DNA from: Microbacterium sp. TPD7012
GTDB taxonomy: Bacteria; Actinomycetota; Actinomycetes; Actinomycetales; Microbacteriaceae
Direction of reading: 5' to 3'
DNA length: 64,000 nt
NCBI RefSeq assembly: GCF_003075395.1
Contig: NZ_QDFV01000002.1
Location: 124,001-188,000 of the forward strand
The stretch's first letter is position 1. Every line of letters starts with the position of its first letter. The position numbers and the translations under genes are program-made. Shown piece after piece: positions 59,412 through 64,000 of the stretch. The notes beneath the pieces are model-generated. The model ran no database searches, was not told where the DNA came from, and was given only the letters and a program-made list of their open reading frames with translations.

Positions 59412-60035
59412 TCAGAGCAGACCGAGCTCCAGCGCCAGCGTGACCGCTCGGGTCCGGTCCGAGACCTCGAGCTTCTCGAAGACATGCAGCAGATGCGTCT
59501 TCACCGTCGCCTCGCCGATGAAGAGCTCGCGGGCGATCTCCGGGTTGCTCCGGCCGCGTGACACGAGGCGCAGCACCTCGAGCTCTCGAGGGCTGAGCGA
59601 CGGGCGCGTCGACTCCTCCCGACGCATGCGGGTGACGAGCGTCGCCGCGATGCTGGGCGCCAGGACGGTGTGCCCCTCGGCGACGGATCGGATGCCGGCG
59701 ACGATCTCGGCCTGGGGCGCGGCCTTGAGCAGATAGCCGCTCGCGCCCGCCTCGATCGCGCCGAGGATGTCGTCGTCTCCCTCGTGCGTCGTGAGCACGA
59801 GCACCCGCACCCCCGGGAGTCCCGAGGTGATCCGCGCGGTGGCGTCTGCGCCGGACACGTTCGGCATGCGCAGGTCCATGAGCACGACGTCGGGGCGCAG
59901 GGCCGAGGCCAGCTCGATGGCTTCGGCGCCGTCGGCGGCCTCGCCGACCACATCGATCTCGTCGTCCAGCGAGAGCAGGCCGACGATGCCGGACCGGACG
60001 ATCGGATGGTCGTCCACGACGATGACGCGGATCAT
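59412..60035 (-). CDS. NarL/LuxR-family response regulator
   Basis: 207 residues. Receiver domain: VIVVDDHPIVRSGIVGLLSL (acidic pocket), MDLRMPNVSGAD (phosphoryl-accepting Asp in VVLMDLRMP), LTTHEG and YLLKAAP. C-terminal LuxR HTH: LSPRELEVLRLVSRGRSNPE then IARELFIGEATVKTHLLHVF. Its ATG overlaps the kinase stop (ATGA), so the pair is coupled. It is the likely regulator of the ABC transporter next door. Confidence 0.95.
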   Translation of the reverse strand: MIRVIVVDDHPIVRSGIVGLLSLDDEIDVVGEAADGAEAIELASALRPDVVLMDLRMPNVSGADATARITSGLPGVRVLVLTTHEGDDDILGAIEAGASGYLLKAAPQAEIVAGIRSVAEGHTVLAPSIAATLVTRMRREESTRPSLSPRELEVLRLVSRGRSNPEIARELFIGEATVKTHLLHVFEKLEVSDRTRAVTLALELGLL

Positions 60036-61225
60036 GCCGTCTCCTGCCCGACGGCGAGCGGGATGCGCACGGTGAGCGTCGTCCCGGAGGTCTCGCCGTC
60101 GCGCGCCTCGAGCGTGCCGCCCACGAGGGCGACCCGATCGCGCATGCCGGCGAGGCCGAACCCGCCGCCTTCACCGATGTCTCCGCCGTCAGGACGGGCG
60201 CCGCGCAGGCCGCGACCGTCGTCGGTCACGACCAGGACGGCATCGTCGTCCACGGTCAGCACGAGCGACGCCGCTCCGGCGGCCGCGTGCTTGCGCACGT
60301 TCGCGAGGCCCTCCTGCGCGCAGCGCAGGAGGACGACCTGGAGGTCTCTCGGGACGACGAGCGGCGAGGCGTCGACCGAGACCGGAAGGCCGGTCTCGCG
60401 GCTGAACCTCTCGCCGAGCCGCCGCAGCGCCTCGGCGAGCGACCCCGAGGGATCGGCCGCCGAGGATTCGACGACGACGAGGGCTCTCGCTTCGCGCAGC
60501 GCCTCGCGCGCGGCATCCTCGATGAGGGCGATCGCTTCCGGAGAGCCGTCTCGGCGGCTGCGCTCGGCGAGCATCACGATGCTGGTGAGGCTCTGCGCGA
60601 TCGTGTCGTGCACCTCCCGGGCGAGGCGGGCGCGCTCGGCGGCGGCACCGGCCTCCCGGCTCGCGGCCTCCAGCCCGTGCTGCGCCGCGGTGAGATCGGC
60701 GAGCAGGTGCTGACGCTCCGTGCCCCACTCGGCGATCCGCGTGATCCAGAGACCGAGCGCGACGCTGAAGGCCGCGGACAGGCCGGAGGTGACGACTCCG
60801 GCGAGCAGCGTCCCCGGGCGGAAGCCGTCGGACGCGGCGTAGGCGATCGCGAGCACCACGGCGTTCAGCAGAGTGACGATGATGGACTGCCGGGTGGAGC
60901 GCGACGTCATCCAGATCAGCGGCAGCACGAGCGTCTGCAGCAGCATCATGGTCGGCTCGATCGAGGTGCCGATCGCCAGCAGGGCGACGAGGGCGGCCTG
61001 CAGCAGTCCCGAGACCAGGGGAGAGGGCTCCGGGCCCTCGCGGAAGCTCACGTAGCGTCGGGCGCCGAACGCGTAGACGGCGGCGACGCCGCAGGCGGTG
61101 GCGACGAGCAGCCAGGACGAGCCCGGGAAGCGCGGCGGCAGGGTGAAGGCGAGGATGAGCGTCACGACGAACAGGGCCGCCGACGCGAGGTCCCATCCCA
61201 CGCGCTCCGTGAAGGTCGTCCTCAT
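60032..61225 (-). CDS. Sensor histidine kinase (HisKA_3/NarL-type)
   Basis: 397 residues from ATG at 61225 (GTG at 61234 is possible). Four to six N-terminal membrane helices carry the sensing part. The dimerisation motif is ARLAREVHDTIAQSLTSIVM with the phosphorylated His in REVHD; the ATPase domain includes LLRCAQEGLANVRKHAAAGA (N box) and VTDDGRGL. Small membrane-sensor kinases of this type often control adjacent ABC exporters. Confidence 0.95.
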   Translation of the reverse strand: MRTTFTERVGWDLASAALFVVTLILAFTLPPRFPGSSWLLVATACGVAAVYAFGARRYVSFREGPEPSPLVSGLLQAALVALLAIGTSIEPTMMLLQTLVLPLIWMTSRSTRQSIIVTLLNAVVLAIAYAASDGFRPGTLLAGVVTSGLSAAFSVALGLWITRIAEWGTERQHLLADLTAAQHGLEAASREAGAAAERARLAREVHDTIAQSLTSIVMLAERSRRDGSPEAIALIEDAAREALREARALVVVESSAADPSGSLAEALRRLGERFSRETGLPVSVDASPLVVPRDLQVVLLRCAQEGLANVRKHAAAGAASLVLTVDDDAVLVVTDDGRGLRGARPDGGDIGEGGGFGLAGMRDRVALVGGTLEARDGETSGTTLTVRIPLAVGQETA

Positions 61226-61247
61226 GCCGACCACTCTTCCATCGATG

Positions 61248-62090
61248 TCAGCGATCGCGACGGATCCAGCGGAACGTGAGCCGGCTGAGCACCAGCCCCA
61301 CGGCCAGCCAGACCACCAGCATCAGGGCGATGAGCCCGATGTCCCACGAGCCGCTCGTCTCGGCCACGCGGAAGGAATCGGGGAGGAACACGGACCGCAT
61401 CCCCTGGGCGATCCACTTCACGGGAAGGACGCCTGCCGCGTTCTGCAGCCATTCGGGGAGCATCGAGAATGCGATGTAGACACCGGAGACGAACTGGATC
61501 AGCAGCACGATCGGGATCACCACCGCTGCCGAGGACTTGCCCGAGCGGGGGACGGACGACAGCGCGATCCCGAGGAGGGTGCACGCGATCAGCCCGAGAG
61601 CGAAGATCCAGGCGAAGCGGCCCCAGATCGCCGCGTCCGTCGGCAGCTCGACACGGTAGACGACGACGGCGACGACGATCAGCAGGGCGATCTGCAGGAT
61701 CGCCGTGACGAACACCTCGCCGATCTTGCCGATGAAGTAGGTGACGGGCGAGATCGGTGTCCCGCCGAGGCGCTTCAGGGTGCCGTCGCTCTTCTCGGCC
61801 GCGATCTCGAGCGCGGGTGCCTGCACTCCGGATAGCAGGATGCCACCGGCGATGAGTCCCGGCAGGTAGTAGGTCGCCATGCTGACCTGATCCGGGCCCT
61901 CGCCGATGTCGCCCGTGAAGATGGTGGCGAAGACGACGTACATGAGCGTCGGGAAGAGGAACGTGAAGAAGACCTGATCTCCGGCCCGGAAGTACTGGCG
62001 CAGCTCGAACGGGATGCGCCGGACTCCCAGGCGGATCGTGCGGCCCGGACCGAACCGTGTCGGCGTCGTGCTCATCGTGGTGGTGGTCAT
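61248..62090 (-). CDS. ABC-2 type transporter permease
   Basis: ATG at 62090 (MTTTTMSTTPTRFGPGRTIR), 280 residues with six membrane helices. FFTFLFPTLMYVVFATIF and EKSDGTLKRLGGTPISPVTY are typical of ABC-2 permeases that export drugs or lipids. It overlaps the ATPase gene stop (ATGA) and is followed by the kinase gene. Confidence 0.93.
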   Translation of the reverse strand: MTTTTMSTTPTRFGPGRTIRLGVRRIPFELRQYFRAGDQVFFTFLFPTLMYVVFATIFTGDIGEGPDQVSMATYYLPGLIAGGILLSGVQAPALEIAAEKSDGTLKRLGGTPISPVTYFIGKIGEVFVTAILQIALLIVVAVVVYRVELPTDAAIWGRFAWIFALGLIACTLLGIALSSVPRSGKSSAAVVIPIVLLIQFVSGVYIAFSMLPEWLQNAAGVLPVKWIAQGMRSVFLPDSFRVAETSGSWDIGLIALMLVVWLAVGLVLSRLTFRWIRRDR

Positions 62091-62956
62091 GCTGCCGTCT
62101 CCTCGGTGCGCGAGTCGAACGCGCGGATCAGGTCGAGATAGATGTCCTCGAGAGTGGGGCGGACGACCTCGAGGTCTCGGGGCTCGCCGCCGTCGCGCTG
62201 CAGAGCGGCGACGAGCGCCCCGGGTTCGCCGGTGCGCTCCTCGCGCCGTGCCCCCGTGCCGTCGGTCCAGCGCACGAGCGGGATGCGCGACTCCGCTCCG
62301 CCGAGCTCGTCGATGCGTCCCATCGCGGCGATGGCCCCTCCGGCGATGACCGCGGCGCGGTCGCCGAGCTGCGCGGCCTCGTCGAGGTAGTGCGTCGTGA
62401 GCAGGATGCTCGTGCCCTCGGCCTTGAGCGAGCGGATGAGCTCCCAGAACTGGCGGCGGGCTTCGGGATCGAACCCGGTGGTCGGCTCGTCGAGGAACAG
62501 GAGCTCCGGCCGGCCGATGATGCCGAGGGCCACGTCGAGCCGACGCTGCTGACCGCCCGACAGTCGTGCGGCCCGCGTGCGCTGCTTCTCCTCCAGGCCG
62601 ACGGCGGCGATCACCTCGTCGATGTCGCGCGGCCGCGGGTAGTAGCCCGCGAACTCCTTGAGGAGCTCCCGCACCGTGAACGAGCCGGCCTCCCCGGTGG
62701 ACTGCAGCACGATGCCGAGCCGCGCCTTCCAGTCCAGGCCGCCGTGCTGCGGGTCGACGCCGAGCACGCGCACCTCGCCGGAGCTGCGGTGGCGGTAGCC
62801 CTCGAGGATCTCGATCGTCGTCGACTTCCCCGCGCCGTTGGGGCCGAGGAGCGCGAATGTCTCGCCGCGCTCGATGTCGAAGCTGAGGCCGTCCACCGCC
62901 GTGAAGTCGCCGTAGTCCTTGCGGAGGTCGCGGACCTCGATCACGCTCTCTGTCAT
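62087..62956 (-). CDS. ABC transporter ATP-binding protein
   Basis: ATG at 62956 (MTESVIEVRDLRKDYGDF), 289 residues; the upstream frame extension crosses a regulatory palindrome and is unlikely. Walker A GPNGAGKSTT, signature LSGGQQRRLDVALG, Walker B LLFLDEPTTGFDPEA and H-loop TTHYLDEA are complete. Daunorubicin-resistance-type exporter with the permease gene downstream. Confidence 0.96.
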   Translation of the reverse strand: MTESVIEVRDLRKDYGDFTAVDGLSFDIERGETFALLGPNGAGKSTTIEILEGYRHRSSGEVRVLGVDPQHGGLDWKARLGIVLQSTGEAGSFTVRELLKEFAGYYPRPRDIDEVIAAVGLEEKQRTRAARLSGGQQRRLDVALGIIGRPELLFLDEPTTGFDPEARRQFWELIRSLKAEGTSILLTTHYLDEAAQLGDRAAVIAGGAIAAMGRIDELGGAESRIPLVRWTDGTGARREERTGEPGALVAALQRDGGEPRDLEVVRPTLEDIYLDLIRAFDSRTEETAA

Positions 62957-63013
62957 GCATCCCAGACTGCCGGTGCGCAGCCGTGGGCGGTAGCGGTGGA
63001 CCGGCGGATCACG

Positions 63014-63035
63014 GCATCCACCGATCGGTGGATGC
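63014..63035. promoter_or_regulatory. 22-bp perfect palindrome upstream of the ABC exporter
   Basis: Arms GCATCCACCGA and TCGGTGGATGC meet without a spacer. It lies 58 bases upstream of the ATPase ATG. Operator for the adjacent NarL-type regulator or for another repressor is the likely role. Confidence 0.6.
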
Positions 63036-63049
63036 CGACGGGACGAAGA

Positions 63050-63081
63050 AGAGGTGCGCGCGGTCACCCGCGCGCACCTCT
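63050..63081. terminator. Terminator of the coiled-coil gene
   Basis: A perfect 14-bp stem AGAGGTGCGCGCGG/CCGCGCGCACCTCT with a TCAC loop lies 20 bases after the stop of the 63101 gene; the minus-strand side continues TCTTCTTCG. Confidence 0.85.
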
Positions 63082-63100
63082 TTCCGATCGTTCGACCGCG

Positions 63101-64000
63101 TCAGCGCTTGCTGCTCTCCTCGGCGTCGACCACGTCGATCGTGATCTTCTCGAGCGGGCGGTCGTCGTCGAGCTCGTCCTCGAGCAGCTCGTCTCCGAGG
63201 AACTCGTCGTCGGCCACCTCGTCGTCCGCGTTCTCTGCCGGAGCGCTCTCGGCGATCTCCGCGGGGAGGGCCTCGTCGGAGAAGATGCCGTCGGGGCGGA
63301 TGAGCTCGCGCACCTCGGCCATGAAGCTCGTCAGCTGCTGCTGCTGCCAGCGCAGCTGACGGGCGCGGTCCTCCGCATCGCGCAGCACGGCCGTGGTGTG
63401 ACCGGTGACCGACTCGACGATCTTCTGCGACTTCACACGGGAGCGATCGAGGATCTCGCGGGCCCGCACCTTCGCGTCGGCTTCGATCGCCTGCGCCTGC
63501 GAGCGCGTCAGGTGCTCGTAGTCCTCGGCCCTGGACGAGATGCGCTGGGCGTGCTCGAGCGATGCCGCCACCTGCTCGTTGGCATCGTTCGTGATGCGCT
63601 CCGCGTGGGCCACGGCCTGGTTGTGCAGCACGAGGAACTCCTGCTGCGCGTCATCCTGGCGGCGGCTCAGCGTCTCCTCGAACTCGAGGACGCGCGCGTT
63701 CATGTCGCGCACCTCGCGCTCGGCATCCGCGCGCAGCTGGGTCGTCTCGCGGGTGACGAGGGAGCGGAGCGCGGCTGCGCCCTTCTCCGCCTCGGTGCGG
63801 ATCGCGGTCGCCTCCTGCGCGGCCTGGTTCACCTTCTCGGCGGCGTGCGCGGCCTCGCGCTCGATGCGCGCCTCGTGCGCCGTGTACTCGGTGTCCATCT
63901 TCAGGCGCACCTGATCGGCGTCGCGCTGCGCCTGCGCGGTGATGCGCTCGGCGTCGGCCTCGGCCTCGGCGCGCTGCGCCGTGACCTCTTCACGAGCCGA
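63101..64000 (-). CDS. Coiled-coil protein (DivIVA/Scy-like), 5' part outside the window
   Basis: The frame is open to the window's right edge, so the visible 299 residues are the C-terminal part. It is made of long Ala/Glu/Arg-rich heptads (EREAAHAAEKVNQAAQEATA; SLEHAQRISSRAEDYEHLTR) and ends with a short acidic tail. Similar proteins in actinobacteria organise cell poles and cell wall growth. Its function here is inferred from composition only. A strong hairpin follows. Confidence 0.72.
   Translation of the reverse strand, partial: SAREEVTAQRAEAEADAERITAQAQRDADQVRLKMDTEYTAHEARIEREAAHAAEKVNQAAQEATAIRTEAEKGAAALRSLVTRETTQLRADAEREVRDMNARVLEFEETLSRRQDDAQQEFLVLHNQAVAHAERITNDANEQVAASLEHAQRISSRAEDYEHLTRSQAQAIEADAKVRAREILDRSRVKSQKIVESVTGHTTAVLRDAEDRARQLRWQQQQLTSFMAEVRELIRPDGIFSDEALPAEIAESAPAENADDEVADDEFLGDELLEDELDDDRPLEKITIDVVDAEESSKR

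Noticed and set aside
1..64000. tRNA, rRNA or insertion sequences
   Set aside because: No cloverleaf, rRNA-like stretch, transposase motif or terminal inverted repeats were seen by eye; a tRNAscan or IS search would be needed to be certain.

Overview
The window is from a high-GC actinobacterium, most likely Microbacteriaceae and probably Microbacterium (inference). Supporting signs are the strong G/C third-position bias, frequent GTG starts, many ATGA start/stop overlaps, an IdeR-type iron box, an NAD-malate dehydrogenase of about 329 residues, and the over-represented word GCATCC/GGATGC. No rRNA, tRNA, insertion sequence or CRISPR array is visible.

Region 1 (1-9951) is part of a type VII (ESX/WXG100) secretion locus. 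A 5'-truncated PP2C phosphatase, an FHA protein, a membrane Ser/Thr kinase and an RDD-FHA membrane protein lie upstream of a 1502-residue FHA-TM-FtsK/SpoIIIE motor with the EssC-like layout, followed by a small WXG100-like protein. Genes for EccB/D/E, mycosin, EsaA or EssA/B are not in the window.

Region 2 (10072-28556) is an effector island. After a small actinobacterial protein and a family-5 solute-binding lipoprotein come repeated modules. Each full module has (i) a 235-residue CpnT-N-terminal-like helical protein (called N: 12093, 18774, 20205, 24863), (ii) an immediately downstream 'T' protein with a shared N-terminus of about 51 residues and an unrelated C-terminal toxin-like domain (12800, 20912, 25570; orphan at 15788; divergent at 19485), and (iii) a trail of putative immunity genes. 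The T protein at 25570 is an Ntox15 (Tde1-type) DNase followed by a GAD-like/DUF1851 (Tdi1-type) immunity protein, a pair best known from type VI secretion. Six copies of an inverted repeat, RTGGG-N8-CCCAT in four and a weaker left arm in two, sit 22-25 bp upstream of a TAnnnT -10-like hexamer. They precede the WXG100 gene, all four N genes and a remnant locus, and define a probable effector regulon. The N copies are patchworks consistent with gene conversion. An FHA-HTH protein (27774) closes the island and is a candidate regulator.

Region 3 (28575-37582) is housekeeping: a degenerate resolvase-like protein, malate dehydrogenase, a zinc metallopeptidase, proline iminopeptidase, an aldehyde dehydrogenase, a GPH-type transporter, a mycoredoxin-like protein, a CDF-type cation transporter coupled to a lipoprotein, and an iron-regulated, apparently leaderless siderophore-interacting-domain gene.

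Region 4 (37584-55078) is an exopolysaccharide/surface polymer cluster: cytidylyltransferase, GT2-GtrA, secreted GH16 hydrolase, acetyltransferase, two GT2 enzymes, Wzy-like polymerase, Wzz/CpsCD-like protein with a dead-looking ATPase domain, CDP-alcohol phosphatidyltransferase, a 1147-residue surface protein, Wzx-like flippase, WecG/TagA transferase and the initiating polyprenyl sugar-phosphate transferase. A repeated TTCCCCAG-like word sits in three of its promoter regions.

Region 5 (55372-64000) contains LtrA, an intradiol-dioxygenase-like lipoprotein, a small protein, a membrane fatty-acid desaturase, a NarL/LuxR two-component system with a two-gene ABC exporter, and the C-terminal part of a coiled-coil protein that runs off the right edge.
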